A stretch of DNA of 64,000 bases. Source: Parelaphostrongylus tenuis (Eukaryota; Nematoda; Chromadorea; Rhabditida; Metastrongylidae). A model generated the notes under the pieces. It ran no database searches, was not told where the DNA came from, and saw only the letters and a program-made list of their open reading frames with translations. Made by a program: the position numbers and the translations under genes. Location of the stretch: contig JAHQIW010001190.1 of the NCBI GenBank assembly GCA_019055375.1, forward strand, positions 20,740 through 84,739, in the 5' to 3' direction. Shown here piece by piece: positions 43,967 to 55,924 of the stretch; the first letter of the stretch is position 1, and each line of letters begins with the position of its first letter.

Positions 43967-46900
43967 TTAACTTTCGAAATGCTCCTTGTCGAAGATGTAT
44001 TCACCCAAACCAGTGCCGACTCGTTTAAGATTGGTGATTATCTTGGCAATTTCCGCGATTGACTCCACCTAAAAAAGTAGGATTTCGCAAGCGAACATAT
44101 AGATTTGATGGTAAACGAAAAAAGCGCTGATTGATGCGTTAGGTTAGCAATATCACAATGATGTCTTCTGCTCTAGTGATTGCGAAAAAACCATTTTCAT
44201 TTCAATATTGAAAACGGGAATGTCCTTCAGTTATTTGCCTAACACGCGCTCAGATTGGAGATGTGCATCGGTGATAGAAGTGCAACGAGCGTGATAAACT
44301 TACCCGCCTGCTACATTGGGCTTTTTTTACCACAAATAAAATCAACTGGAATGAAATGCCGTACATGTTTTTTACTTGATGATGTGCTTGTGAGATGCTT
44401 GAATCATCAACCTTTTAGATTTTTGTCAATTAGAAGAATACCCTAACTTCACAATAAGTTATACATGACTTCTGCAACACTACTTCCCATTTACATACCT
44501 GCTCATCCAGGAAGTGCGACTCGAGGTAGTCGCACAAGTGTGCATCGCGATTCGCGCTAGCCTTGGCGTGCAAATCGAGCAAGCACTGGTTGTTGAATTT
44601 TTCGAGAGCTAGGGCTGCCTTAAAATATAGTATATCATACTACAAACTAGAATACAGATTATTGCTGGCATAAGCAGTGAGATAATATCCGAGGTTCTCC
44701 AAAATCAACATACTTTATAAACGTGAACTCAAGTTGTTCGGTTGAAAAAATTTTAGGAGCCGCAATCTCGAATCCGAAAGGAGAACTTCTTATGTGTTCC
44801 TTCAAATCCAAACTTTATGTTAGTGCGGCTCTAAAGGTTCAAAATATCTACCACGAAGAAGTGTCAACGAATGGCTCAAGAAATTTGTTCCAGGCGAGTT
44901 TGACATTGAAGGACAAGAAGGCAGTGGACGTCCTTCTGCTCTGACAAGAATGAATCGAACCTTTTCTTCAAACGAATAGACATTAAGAGTTCGAATGATT
45001 CTAATACTTTGGTAGAAACTTCCTGGCTGCTTTACAAATTTTAAAAAAATGGACGGTCGAAGAAATCTGGTGAAGGTTTTCAGCACGAAGTTGGATGATA
45101 AACAAAAAAGCAATTCTAAAGTACGTCGGCGATTTATTCGCTTACACGATCATCACAACCACCTTCTCGTCCATGCTATGAAGTGCGACAAAAAAATGGA
45201 TTCTATACGATGACCGAGGACAACTGGCTCAATACTTAGCCTACGATGAGATGAAGCTTCGCAGTATTTCGCAAAGCCAAAATTTCATCGAAATAAGATC
45301 ACCACTGAATTTATTGGTCCGCAGCTGGTTTGTTCTATCATATCAAACCTTTTGTTTCGAATGTTTTCTTGAGACCACCACGCTCATATTTCAATATGCC
45401 CGTTTTGAGCCATACACATGGTCTGTTATGGATACCTGTACAGCCCAATACATGGTGTTTCGGCCTTGACAGCCTCTTCAGTTGGGCAGGCCTTTCGTTC
45501 ATCAAGCCTGATGATAATTTTTTGAGGCAGTCGCATGGCTCAAAAAATTGGTATAAACGCATGTTGAAATTTGAGCGTGGTCAACACTCAAAACGAACGG
45601 TATACATATTTGACGACGAGGAGCAATCGAGTGTACACCACTGCTCATTCAGTGATATTTTCACTTAATGACACGTGTAAATAGTGCTCCTGCTTCTGCG
45701 CTATGAAGGAGATTAGGTTTCCTCCGAGAAGATTGGCTAAAGACGCGGGGCCTGCCCAACTGACGATGGTGTTAGGGTCGAAAGCACATGTATCGGACCT
45801 GAACATGTGCCCATAACAACCACATGCATGGCTCTTGAAAATAATTATCAGTTATGTTCTATTATAGTTCCTAAATCAAAGTAAAACTGTTGCAGCGAAA
45901 AAGTACGTCCAGCAAGGCTACGGAATGAGCCAACATCGTCCATAGCCCTTGCCCTGGTCAACTTAAAGAAAACCAATCTTTGCTCACATAAGGTCAGGGC
46001 ACATGTCGCACTACCTATGCTGCAAGTTAAGTGAGCTCGACTATAAAATTCTACTCATCCATTGTGATTTCAGACCCCTTATCTAACGTTTGCCACTTAT
46101 TCAAGAATCTCGATAAAATCTATGCGATTTTTTCAGGAATAAGTTTGTGGCGAAAGTGCACTCAAAGACTTTATCTCTCTCACAAGTCCATAATACTTTC
46201 AATTAGAAGAACTTAACTCGTTTTGAGTTGGAAAAAATGGGCGAGTTCTGAATGCTTATATGCATATTAGTAAAGTTTGTTCTTAGCTGAGATTTAAATA
46301 GTAGTAGGATATCCAACACTAAATTCTGAATAATCTAAGACGCTAACGCCATAGATATAAACTTGTGAATTTACTACTAAGCCTACGAAAACATCGTTCA
46401 AGTTTCCCAATTTATATCTAGTTTCTGCTATTGCTCCTTCATCTGATGATTACTTTTAATAAAAGTGATGTTGCAGCAAGTAATGTGTGCTAGTAGCATG
46501 AGAAAGCGTACCTGGAAAGCCTCAAGTGGGGATCCCCATTCATCTTTTTCAGGCTTATTCACTGGCTGCAGTAGCACACTTCCACCCCTAACGTTTTGAT
46601 ACGTCATAAATTTGATGGCGTGCTCGCGTTCCTCATCCGATTGCTTGCGGAGCCATCTAAAACAGTTGGGATGTTCCAGCCGTTCTGACAGTTTTTCAAC
46701 CATAGATCATTTAAATACAACCTAATTCCAAAAATATTCTGATTTTTGTTAGTACATTTATGATGGTGACTATTTTTCATTGGTTGTAGTTTTATGATCA
46801 GCTTTTGTCGGTTTGCGGCGGGCATGATCCAGAATGCCTCCAGAGAAGTCATCAACGCTTCTTCATTGGAGGATATCTGCGTGACTCCCTCAGCGAAAAA

Positions 46901-48914
46901 AAAAAAACAAGATTTTTCCCTGTGACTCACAAAGGTGAACGATCTCATACCAGTAATCGTCTTTCGTAAATGAATATGTGTAAGGAATAGCTTTTCCTTC
47001 CCATAACGAGTGAATTTCTCTTACAGGGTCAGCTTACAATCTAGCTAGAGTTAAAGTTGTAATGGAAAAAGTTCTTTGCGTCAAAAAAATTACAAGTGAC
47101 GATTAGAATAAAAATGTTTTGAGCTAATCACATCACTTGCGTGTTGGAATCTATACATGTCATCACAAAGTGTTGAAGTTGCCTGTAAGAGCTCCCATAG
47201 CAGTCTTAGCACTCAGAACGGGCAAATTTTCTTGCCGACAGAAAAACTTGCGGCAGTGTCCATGGAAGAAAAAAAATGATTACTAATGCTTATTGAAAGG
47301 CCTGAGCTATGTTAACTCTACGCTCGCACTACTCTCACCGTTCAACTCCAAGCAAACATAGTTCACCACACAGCAATTTTTTCTTATTAGAATAAAGTCC
47401 ATAAAACGACTATTTTTAAAGGCGTACCAACCTCATTTAGGCTAAAAACATTCTTTTATTTGGAAATTATTTTGAATGTTCATTACGAGTTTTTTAAAAA
47501 CAGTCGTTTTATGGATTAGTTTTGCTCTACCAGCCGAACTCCATCGACTGAAAATGGTGATGGACCAGTGGCATTGTACACTATGCCATCACCACATACC
47601 ACATACGCCTCCCTCCTTGCTACAATGCAGGGCTTAATGTGGGGCGGGGGTCACTGACGAGGAGGACGAACCTCCGAAACACCGGTGTATGGCCCTGGCC
47701 TACCAACCTCGTTTAGGCTAAGAACATTCTTATTTTTGAATTATTTAGAATAAAGTCATTGGAATTTGAAAAGCTATGCCAACAGGGTGATTGTTTCCGC
47801 ATTTTACCACCAATAATTTCTAGTTTCTTTGAATTCTCAGATACTTCTTGCTTTCATTCATCAAAATTTGTATTTCGAATAGGAAAGAAATTTAGCAAGC
47901 ACACACTTTCGTCCAGCTTCATATCAAAATGCCGTCAAACGTGTCTCAACCTATGGAAATGCCGTCAACAAGCTTTCGTCAAACCCTTCAACAAATTAGA
48001 TTTTGCTTTCAACTGAGTGATTCGTGCTTCAAAAAAATCTGATACAAGATGACATATCAAACAGCCTTATAGGTTCATAGGTAATAGGGTTGTTATCGCT
48101 CATAAATTTCACATTTCATATGGAGTATCTTGCGGGTCAAGAAACTTTCCATTTCCCCGGCATCTGAGAGTGGCTACCAAATTGGAATGGCGTTATGCTC
48201 TCTTCGATCCGCAAATGTTTTGGACAGTCTGCGAATTTCGAAACGTGTAAACGCTGAGGATTCTGTTAGAGCGGCATTAAACTCATTGAGATCGAAATCC
48301 ACTGAGCGGTCGAACAAGTTCGACGCAAATTCGAAGTCCTCCATGGGTGTTGGATTTGAGGAAAACGGATTAAGTAAAAGAAGTGCTGTGATACGCACAA
48401 TATGTGGTGTCAAGTCTTACGGGAAAAAAACTCATTTTCTTATGAGGTAGTTTATTGAAAGAATTGTACTCCACTATACTCACTTGGAAATGTGAGCGAG
48501 CGCAACATCCTCACGATCAAAATACATCGCCATCGAAAGGTAGACGTACGAAGCGTACAATTCGATATTCACCTAAAGCATGTAGAATTTAAAAAGCTAT
48601 TACAACCCGATCTAAGTTGTATTTTTGGTTTGCATCTCCATCACCTCCGTTCAAGATGATACAGTGTTCACCCTTACACAAATTTACAGAAATATTATAG
48701 GTTTATGAGCAAAAATGTTTCATCTTCATCTGAAGCTGTAGCGCTTACTTTACTGTGATTTTAGGATCATGATCGTTGAGAGTACTAGTCTTATTTGTAG
48801 GCACAAGAAAATTGAGAAAGAAAAGATCCTATCAACAATTCTAAAACGACTAACCTGTTTGTTAACGGCTGCTTCAACCTCCTTCGCATAATTCATACGC
48901 ACTTGAGACTCCAT
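43967..48914 (-). CDS. ftn: Ferritin, ferroxidase (H) type, five exons, complete
   Basis: Ferritin assembles as a 24-mer cage, oxidises Fe(II) and stores iron as ferric mineral in the cytosol. Exons on the minus strand: 48,855-48,914; 48,484-48,572; 46,512-46,656; 44,499-44,618; 43,967-44,068; all junctions keep phase and give 171 residues, the usual ferritin length. Landmarks in order: [37 protein letters not shown], with the ferroxidase Glu and Tyr; [20 protein letters not shown], with the Glu and His of the di-iron site; [24 protein letters not shown], with the next Glu; [15 protein letters not shown], with the Gln; [16 protein letters not shown] at the end. The complete metal-binding set marks an H-type subunit. 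Acceptor GTTTTCAG lies five bases before the ATG, consistent with trans-splicing. No iron-responsive-element hairpin is needed or apparent between that site and the ATG. Introns 2 and 3 are about 1.8-1.9 kb and carry repeats. Confidence 0.97.
44740..45360 (+). pseudogene. Broken mariner-type transposase, copy 2, in ferritin intron 3
   Basis: The N-terminal helix-turn-helix region reads [19 protein letters not shown], then after a frameshift [20 protein letters not shown] and GRPSAL, the usual mariner WFkkFksGdfdlEdk.GsGRPs block. Further on [16 protein letters not shown] and [20 protein letters not shown] follow, matching the kWvlYdN.kr..qWl..de segment, again in changed frames. The 3' end with the last catalytic residue is missing. 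It is antisense to the host ferritin gene and inactive. Confidence 0.88.
45394..45855. mobile_element. Diverged MITE-A-like element(s) in ferritin intron 3
   Basis: CCCGTTTTGAGCCATACACA and GTTTCGGCCTTGACAGCCTC on the left, and GGGGCCTGCCCAACTGACGA with CATGCATGGCTCTTGAAAA on the right, are inverted arms. A second inverted pair (CACGCTCATATTTCAATATG near 45,379 against CATGTTGAAATTTGAGCGTG near 45,560) suggests one element nested in another. It directly adjoins the mariner relic. Confidence 0.65.
47425..47735. mobile_element. Foldback relative of 7,687-8,140, flanked by ~30 bp direct repeats
   Basis: CATCGACTGAAAATGGTGAT, TTAATGTGGGGCGGGGGTCA and CCTCCGAAACACCGG follow one arm of the 7.7-8.1 kb inverted repeat. 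The near-identical direct words ACCAACCTCATTTAGGCTAA (47,427) and ACCAACCTCGTTTAGGCTAA (47,702) lie on either side. It is within ferritin intron 2. Confidence 0.6.
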
Positions 48915-48930
48915 TGTTTCTGAAAACACT
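48915..48930 (-). promoter_or_regulatory. Candidate spliced-leader acceptor of ferritin
   Basis: On the minus strand AGTGTTTTCAG ends at 48,920 and is followed by AAACA and the ATG. No coding exon is needed upstream because the ferritin N-terminus is complete. Confidence 0.55.
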
Positions 48931-48999
48931 TCAGAAAAGTTGTTTAAAACTTACGTCTGTCCATATAGAAAGGATGTCTGAGCACTACTGAAGAGGATA

Positions 49000-49880
49000 C
49001 GTTTACGTAGATGGAAGAGTGGAAAAGCAACCGCATTGTGTCTGCGATGACAGTCTAATAAGGAGGTGTTATCTCGGGCTAATGCGTCAAGAAAGAGGCG
49101 GGCCAAATCGAAAAATGATAACAGAACTCTGCTGTTTATCAACAGTTTCTCGAGGCCCTCATTTGCTTCAAGCACGACGCTCTGAACAATGGAGAAGGAA
49201 ACACATTAATTTGCACAAGAACCTTGCAAAATGTATAATGAGAATGAATTTGACAAACAAGTAACAAATCCAGTATAATGCGATTTTTAACCGAAAAGAA
49301 TTTTTTGTAGCCGGGACAGGGTTAAAATCTATCGACGACGCATTCAAAGACACGCTGTGTCCAGCTGAACGGAATATTCCATTGACCTAAAGATTCCATT
49401 GTTCAAGATACGAACTACGCTGACAAAAAAAAAACCAAGTATAGAATGTTCGTGAGAACATCGGAGAGCTAGTGTTGCACTAAGTATCGATCCTAACGTA
49501 AGTGCAAGGAAAAAATCAAAAGAAGATGAACCATATACTAAGTTATGTGTAATTTATACACCTTTCCATAGACATGGACTGAATCATATGTGGTCTATTC
49601 TATCCGTAGTGTGTTGATAAATGACAAACTGCTTGATCTAGCGCTGAACTAAGGACAAATCTATTTTTATTGCTAATAAGAGAAAAATATCAAGCGGTGG
49701 AACAAGTTTTATCCATATAACCAGCAGCAGTGTTCCCCGCTTATAGGCTAAACGAAATCCGCTGATAAGGTCTGATAGTTCAGCACTGTTACAGGACTAC
49801 GCAGTCTGGAAACCAATCTCCTCTGGACAAGGGGAATTACTTTTGCCCTGTAATTCCATGGATCAAAACGGTTTATTTCG
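49000..49880. other. Upstream region of ferritin, no gene seen
   Basis: Probably holds the ferritin promoter. One TGATAA (GATA-factor type) word lies at 49,763. I see no cluster of GATA and hypoxia-response (ACGTG) words like the iron-dependent enhancer of Caenorhabditis ferritin genes. Open frames are short and unsupported. Confidence 0.5.
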
Positions 49881-49889
49881 TGAAAAAAA

Positions 49890-50030
49890 GGAATTGAATG
49901 CTAAGCAAAAACGAGGCCTCAGGCGGTGATCAAAATCGTGTTTCATTCTATCCGGGGATCCGTTTTCTGTTCACCACTTAGTTCTCTTAGGAATGTATGA
50001 ATGACCATAACACTGCGAAAAATGCAGTAA
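49890..50030 (-). mobile_element. tRNA-like/TIR element fragment
   Basis: AAACGAGGCCTCAGGCGGTGATC, TCTATCCGGGGATCCG and GTTCACCACTTAGTTCTCTT correspond to the left half and terminal arm of the 4,826-5,303 element. CACTGCGAAAAATGCAGT also occurs beside that element. The tRNA-like core is deleted. Confidence 0.65.
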
Positions 50031-50039
50031 AAAAAAAAA

Positions 50040-52220
50040 CCAGAAATTTCAAAAAAAGAGGACGGACAAACACGCTTCTTTATTTTAGCATCAGACATAA
50101 ACAAATCTAACAATAAGTTATCCATTTTCAATTTCTATCTCACCATTATCGCTTTACTCATACCGGAAAAATCGATTTCATTTGAGTTTTTAACACTGCA
50201 CAGCGCTTCGAAGCTATGCAGAATTGTATCAGAAGACAGAAGAGATGGAATAGAATTTACTAAGAATTGCGCTCAAAAAGAAGAAGAAGAAATAAGAATA
50301 AAAAACAAATAAGAAGAACCAAAATTATGAAAGTAATAAAAATACTAAAAATTACTGAAATTACTATCAGGTATTATTTTCCAGCACAACCCGCTCTTAT
50401 CTGTGAAACCTTAGGTACTAGTATGAAAGGCAAAGCAGTAGCGCCGATCTACCAACTAGTATCTTATCTATTTTTCAAAGTGAAGGTAAAAGTACAATTG
50501 GTGCACAGTGTAGCCTGCATCAAGGACGTTGAGATAGAAAGTTGTCAAGGTAGGATTCCTAAATGTGGAAAATCTTCTTGAATAGCATAGATTGACGAGA
50601 ACAAGCAGGCTGAATTTACAAGTTTTCAAGTCAGTATAAGTTTTTTTTTCCTGCTGTTCTCCAATGAATTGTAAGAGAAATGGATAGCCACGGCACGAAA
50701 ATAGGAGATGAAGTCTGACTGAGGGCTGTACACTTCCAAGCAGAAGAATGACATGAAAAAGTTAGTAGACAAGTCTACTAGCTGGAAAGGTGAAAGTGGA
50801 GAAGATAGCGACAATCCTAATAGATCTATTGAGCAGAGAGTTTCAGTTCTGAGATCGGAGAGCACATCGATGAGATCAACGTACACAAATATCAATAAAT
50901 TCATGACAAAATGTAAAGACAGAACTGCCCTTTCCACCTAAAAGACCACATGGTAGTCGCCGTCGGTTAATTGATGACCCGAGAGAAATGGAGTATTTGT
51001 ACCAGCTGCGCGAAGAGTAAAACAAACGTCCCGAAAATATCCCTTCATCAGTAATCGATTGACAGAAAATCGAAGATCATTTTTCAATTATTTTTTGGCA
51101 TTAATAAACAAAATATTTAGTTCTTATAGAACTTTCTTAGTGAGCAAATACCACATTGTAATTGAAAAGTGTAATTCATCGTTTCGGAGATGAATCAAGT
51201 CGAAACTAGTTACGAAACGAAAACAACTCTGAAGATGACGCAATAGCCGAAATGTTAACAGATGGAAAACGTTCTTTAACAATCACATGTCAGCGCTTCA
51301 ATGATAATTCTTAAGAATTCAATCAATTATTAGTCAAGTGGCGCTTTCCACGATTCTTGTAAAAGAAAAAATAAGAAAGAACTCCTTTGAGTCGTTAAGG
51401 TCCTAAGTGATGCAATTTTCCTGCGGCAGAAAGACTTTAAGATCATTGAAGATTTTCAGTGATTTGATTATTGAAAATCCACTTTTTCAGAAGTAACCTG
51501 CTTTAATTTTATGAGAATATTCAGCAGCTCATAAGTATAGAGTAGCTTTTTTCTTACACTACTATAGAAATAATACAAGTGAAATGACTGTCACGTGATT
51601 CTTGGTGAGCACGGCACGCAATTGTCGAGTCACTGGGGGTAAGGCTTGCCGCTAAATAACAGTTGTTTCATCGTTTTGTTTAACTTTTCCCGACTTCCAA
51701 GGCAAAATATTTGAGTTTCGAAAACTACATATCTAAGCTTAAAAACAGCTGTCTCAAACTCTGTTGGAGATAGGACCGTTGCCACAATAATTTACATGTT
51801 AATTTTTGGCTATAGAATGGAAACATCAAAGTCCTCCGCGTGACGAGTTATTTGGTAATATTTCTCACTATTTGATTGTTACAGAAATTCCCATTTTGTT
51901 GTTGATAACATAATCCGACTAAGTTATAGCTAATTACAAGCCACAGAAGTGTCAACTTAAGACTGGGAGTATATTGACTGCAGCAACATTTTGTCGGGTC
52001 AACTCGTATAACTGCTGATATGCCAGTTGGTGTAATGAGTGAGAATGTCGTCATGAGCGGAAATTTTCCTGCACGCTGTTGTTTCAAAATCATAGTAATC
52101 GTTAGTTTTGTCATGTTGTCATTACCTGCCTAGTAATTAGCTTAGTACTGGGACGGCAAGAAATTTCCCGAACTTTCGTTTTCGTTTTTGTGCAAGTTCA
52201 TGTCGTTTTCCAACAGACAA
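50040..52220. other. Intergenic stretch, no supported gene
   Basis: Contains a purine-rich low-complexity run at about 50,262-50,330 (AAGAAG/AATAAGA units) that yields a Lys/Arg-rich open frame of no meaning. Near 51,225-51,265 a CTCTGAAGATGACG..AGCCGAAATGTTAAC word matches the foldback-arm motif seen elsewhere. Confidence 0.55.
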
Positions 52221-52239
52221 AAAAAAAACAACAAATGAT

Positions 52240-52840
52240 TGATCAAAGCATTCCACTTCAACTTCAATCACTTCATCCCACTTTTTCCAAAAATTTTATG
52301 ACCCCGCAGCTGTAAAACTCGGTATCTTTTGAATCAAAGACCTCTTCAAGTGCTTTCGCGCCCGCTTCATCAATTTTTTCATAAGTTTCCTTTCGAGTGT
52401 TGCAACGATCGGAAGAGGTGAGAATCACTGGTCCAAATCCTGAGAGTGAGATAGGTGGTCGACACGATGCCGACCAAGTTCTTCAATCTTTGCATTTGTC
52501 CATTCATGAACGATGAGGCTTTGTTATGTCGTCCAAGGAAACGACAGCGGCCAGCATGCAAGTCGTCAAAGACGGAGACGTCTCAGTTGTATATAAATTT
52601 ACCCGACGGTTAATTTTTGGTAGGCGCCTGCTCTTTGCTCGTGCATCATATCTCCATAGCCAGCCTTGAGTTTATTGAAACGATCAAGGCGACACTTTTC
52701 TCAACTGTTCCGTCACCCCATGTCTCGTTAATCCGGCAGGAAGTCTCAGCAGCACTCGAACCCAAACGATAGTCTTGTAACATCAACAATCGTCTTTTTG
52801 CTTTCTCGACAATTTCATCTTAAAGTAAGCCTGTAAGTTT
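52240..52840 (-). pseudogene. Broken mariner-type transposase, copy 3
   Basis: The minus strand opens with LGSSAAETSCRINETWGDGT, the mariner N-terminal helix-turn-helix region, then loses frame. The central catalytic part is missing. The C-terminal part resumes with SDSHLFRSLQHSKGN (counterpart of the SDYHLFRSL motif beside the third catalytic residue) and YEKIDEAGAKALEEVFDSKD, FLEKWDEVIE. Several frameshifts and stops are present. Confidence 0.85.
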
Positions 52841-53340
52841 CATATCTAAAAATGATAGCAAGAATCTGCTCTAGCTATAGTAAGACAGAAACTTAATGGA
52901 TGAAATATTAACAAGAAAAACGAAGAACTCCGGAAAATTTTTTTACCAACACAGTAAACGAAGAATTTTGTGGATAAGTCGAAATTGAACCAAGAAAATT
53001 TTAGCTTGATTTTTTTTCAGTGTTGGTAATGGCTCGGTGCTCCATCATGGTGTAACAATGTGTAGAGCGTCATTCGTTGTCATATACACCCACTTCTCAC
53101 CGAACTCCAAATGAGGTCAAGAAATTCCCATTTGTATTGTAAAAAAAAACCACTACTGAGTACCTCGGGTTACTCTATAGAAATCTAAGTAAACTGTTAT
53201 GAGGTAACATCTAAATTTTTATACCACAGAAAAAAACTTTTTTTGTGAGCCAAAATGTTTTAGATTCCAGATGATCATAATTTATCCCAGGACCGACTAT
53301 CTATTAACCTCGGCATAGTTTGAATAAATCATGTTTATGT

Positions 53341-53781
53341 TTAGCCGCTCCGAAGTGTTATTAATAGTATTTATTGAATATCAGCGAAGCATATAACAAT
53401 ACAGTTAATAATGCAGCACGAATATTACAACAGTCATGGTGGCTAACGTTTCCGCAAGGTTCACCATCTTCAGAGCCTGGGAAGGTCAAATTGATTCGCA
53501 AATTATGAAATCAAAAGCCTTCATAACTCTAGCAGAAAACGTAAGAGATAAGTTATTGAGTTTACAAAGGAAAAACTTCATTTTAAAAACTAGGGTTATG
53601 AAGGCTTTTGATTTAATAATTTGCGAATCAATCTGACCTTTCCAGGCTCTGATGATGGTGAACCTTACCGAAAACGTTAGCCACCACGACTGTTGTAATA
53701 TTCGTGCTGCATTATTAACTGTATTGTTATATGCTTCGCTGATATTCAATAAATACTATTAAAACACCTCGGAGCGGCTAA
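53341..53781. mobile_element. Large foldback element with ~190 bp arms
   Basis: The left arm 53,341-53,530 and the right arm 53,592-53,781 are inverted copies at high identity: TTAGCCGCTCCGAAGTGTTA and GGAGCGGCTAAA at the extreme ends, AGCATATAACAATACAGTTA inside, then AACGTTTCCGCAAGGTTCAC against GTGAACCTTACCGAAAACGTT. The spacer is about 60 bp. Both strands carry similar open frames because of the symmetry; these are not genes. Two motifs, CTGATGATGG and CCGAAAACGTTAGC, are shared with other foldback arms. Confidence 0.92.
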
Positions 53782-53999
53782 ACAGAAGAGGATACTGATC
53801 ATAATTTTTTTGGTCTGGCCTAGTTACTGGACGGCATCCCTCCTATATCGCTTTAGCTCAGAGCCAGGCTTTGATACTTTAAGAGTTGTGGTTATTAAAA
53901 CATTACTGAATCAAGACAAACAAGTGAATCTTTGTATTAACTGTCTCTAATTCAGAAGGTAACAGCAAATAATAAGAGTACCTAGTTGTTTACACGGCG

Positions 54000-54875
54000 A
54001 CAAATGAAAACTCGATCTCATCTGGACAGAAACTTTTCATAGCAGTGATGCTAATCATTCGAAGGCTTGAAAAAACTAGCGACAGTCAAATGGTGGTTTT
54101 TCCAAAAAAACCTTTTAAAACATCGTAAAATCCAAATCAAACTTTTCTCCAAACAGTCACATGCTTGTTTTGGCCCCGCTTAAACTTCGCTGGACAAACT
54201 CTTTCCTTAGAGTGCTGATACTCATTCGATAACACAAGATTCGAGACACTCAAAAATCCGTTTGCCATTTGGAAAAGCTCTTTTATTAGCTATAGAAGAG
54301 AGAATAGATTTGTGCTTTACACCTAGCCGAACAGAGCTCTTTCTTTAGATTATCAGTAATCATTCAATAGCGTACGTTTTTAATGACCCCAACGCTGTGC
54401 TTTTGTTTTTCTGGAATTATCGTTAGCAGGTAAAATAAGATTGAGTTTTGCATTTACGACGACCTTCTATATCGGCCAGCCCATGAACCGGGGAGCCGGA
54501 GGGGGAGAGCAATTGATTGATACCCGGGCCGAGTGTGGGATACAACGAGTGTTGTTATTCAGTTGGGGATTTTTTTCTCCACTGAAAAAAGCCGCAGATA
54601 AAACGATAAAAATAAAACACTACAACAGTTTCTCTAGACGTTGATATTTTTTTTCGAGCTTTTAGCGAATTATACGCATATTAAAATGAAGGCAAACGAG
54701 GAGTGAGAAAAATAATCTTATTCTGGATGCTACAGCGTCATAAAAGGGTTTTTGAATAAACAACCATGTGGGGCCTTTAACAGAGATTCATCTTCAAAAC
54801 GATTACTAACAGCTCTATGAAAGCTTGCTATCCAGCGAATGAGATTGGTGTCTCAGTTGCCACCGTTTAACATAT
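54000..54875. mobile_element. TIR-B element, ~870 bp
   Basis: Arms at 54,000-54,130 and 54,690-54,870 are inverted copies: CGATCTCATCTGGACAG against CTATCCAGCGAATGAGATTG, and AACCTTTTAAAACATCGTAA against the CTACAGCGTCATAAAAGGGT region. A second, inner set of arms is suggested at 54,180-54,360 (ACTTCGCTGGACAAACTCTT; TAATCATTCAATAGCG). The interior holds a GC-richer stretch at about 54,470-54,550 of unknown origin. There is no transposase. Confidence 0.75.
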
Positions 54876-55067
54876 AAGTACCGTAGTAAGTTTATCTCTC
54901 TATTTATCCCTAATTAGTGTTAGAAAAATGATGAATTTCGAGTTTAGAAGATACCCTCATTTCTTGCATTTGTTCAAACCTTTCAGTGTAGAAAGTGCAT
55001 GCAGCTATTTGCCCTTAAAAACCTCCTTTCTATGTGGCCGCTACACAGAGGAATACCGAATTGAAGA

Positions 55068-55305
55068 AAAAGACGTCAAGCACTCGGCGGTTGATTAATC
55101 TGAGGATGCGCCATGTAGACGCTCCCCAAGAAACTTAATAACGCAGCTGAATGCATATGTGAGACGTAAAATGACTTGCGAATGACCAGTGAACGCATAA
55201 AGTTAGTGCTGCTATCCTCCCCAGACGAGTCTGGTGCCAACTCGCCGATCCCGAACGGACGGACGTTTTGGTCAGTACAGCATGTAGGATCGAGCACAGA
55301 TGAAT
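55068..55305 (-). mobile_element. SINE-A copy, diverged
   Basis: AAGCACTCGGCGGTTGATTA, GAGGATGCGCCATG, ATCCTCCCCAGACGAGTCTG and CGATCCCGAACGGACGGACG follow the reversed SINE-A body. The head is decayed. Confidence 0.75.
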
Positions 55306-55924
55306 CCAGTGTGTATTGCAGGAAAACAAAACGGGATGCCCCTCGGCTTGAGATTGTATAAAAATTTCGCATTCACAAGCAAAAAAACCACTAGGAGGTA
55401 AAAATGAGAAAAAACTGATAAGTTGGTGACACTTGAATTGAAAGGATTCAGAGAAACCGTCATCGGAAAGTCTATTCTATTCTACTTGTACACAGCAAAA
55501 ATGATACACTTCTTTATTTTATAAAACCATAAATGTGGGTTTATTTGGCAACAGAGGATTTCCATCAGAAAACTTTATATCAAGGAATAGTTGGAAGTTA
55601 GAATTTCTTGGCCACATATTGCTCATTTCAATAAGGAGCTCAACGAGTTCAGCTAGAAAACCCTTCCTCATTCACTACATTAAGTTAAACTCTCGTTTGA
55701 CGATTAACAGATTAACAGCTGCCAAGATCTTTGACAACCAGACCGCTGCAGAAAATGTCATCGAAAATCTCACCTGTTTTCAGAACTATGACATTTCAGC
55801 AATGAACTGATGTCTTGCCGAATACAGGGTACGTAAAAAGTTGTGTTAATGTTCTCAGGTATTTCAACAGTAAAAAATTATGTACGTTTACTTTATCAAC
55901 AGTTGTAGCAATGAATGAACAAGT

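Noticed and set aside
49700..49800. Iron-dependent enhancer upstream of ferritin
   Set aside because: A single TGATAA word without accompanying ACGTG-type sites is expected by chance.
50267..50581. 104-codon Lys/Arg-rich frame
   Set aside because: It starts in a purine-rich low-complexity run and has no domain.
53020..53105. A possible catalytic-core piece (EKWVYM-like) of mariner copy 3 on the minus strand
   Set aside because: It lies on the wrong side of the N-terminal part and the resemblance is short; it could be chance or a separate fragment.
53486..53749. 87-codon minus-strand frame and matching + strand frame
   Set aside because: Both arise from the symmetry of the 53,341-53,781 palindrome.
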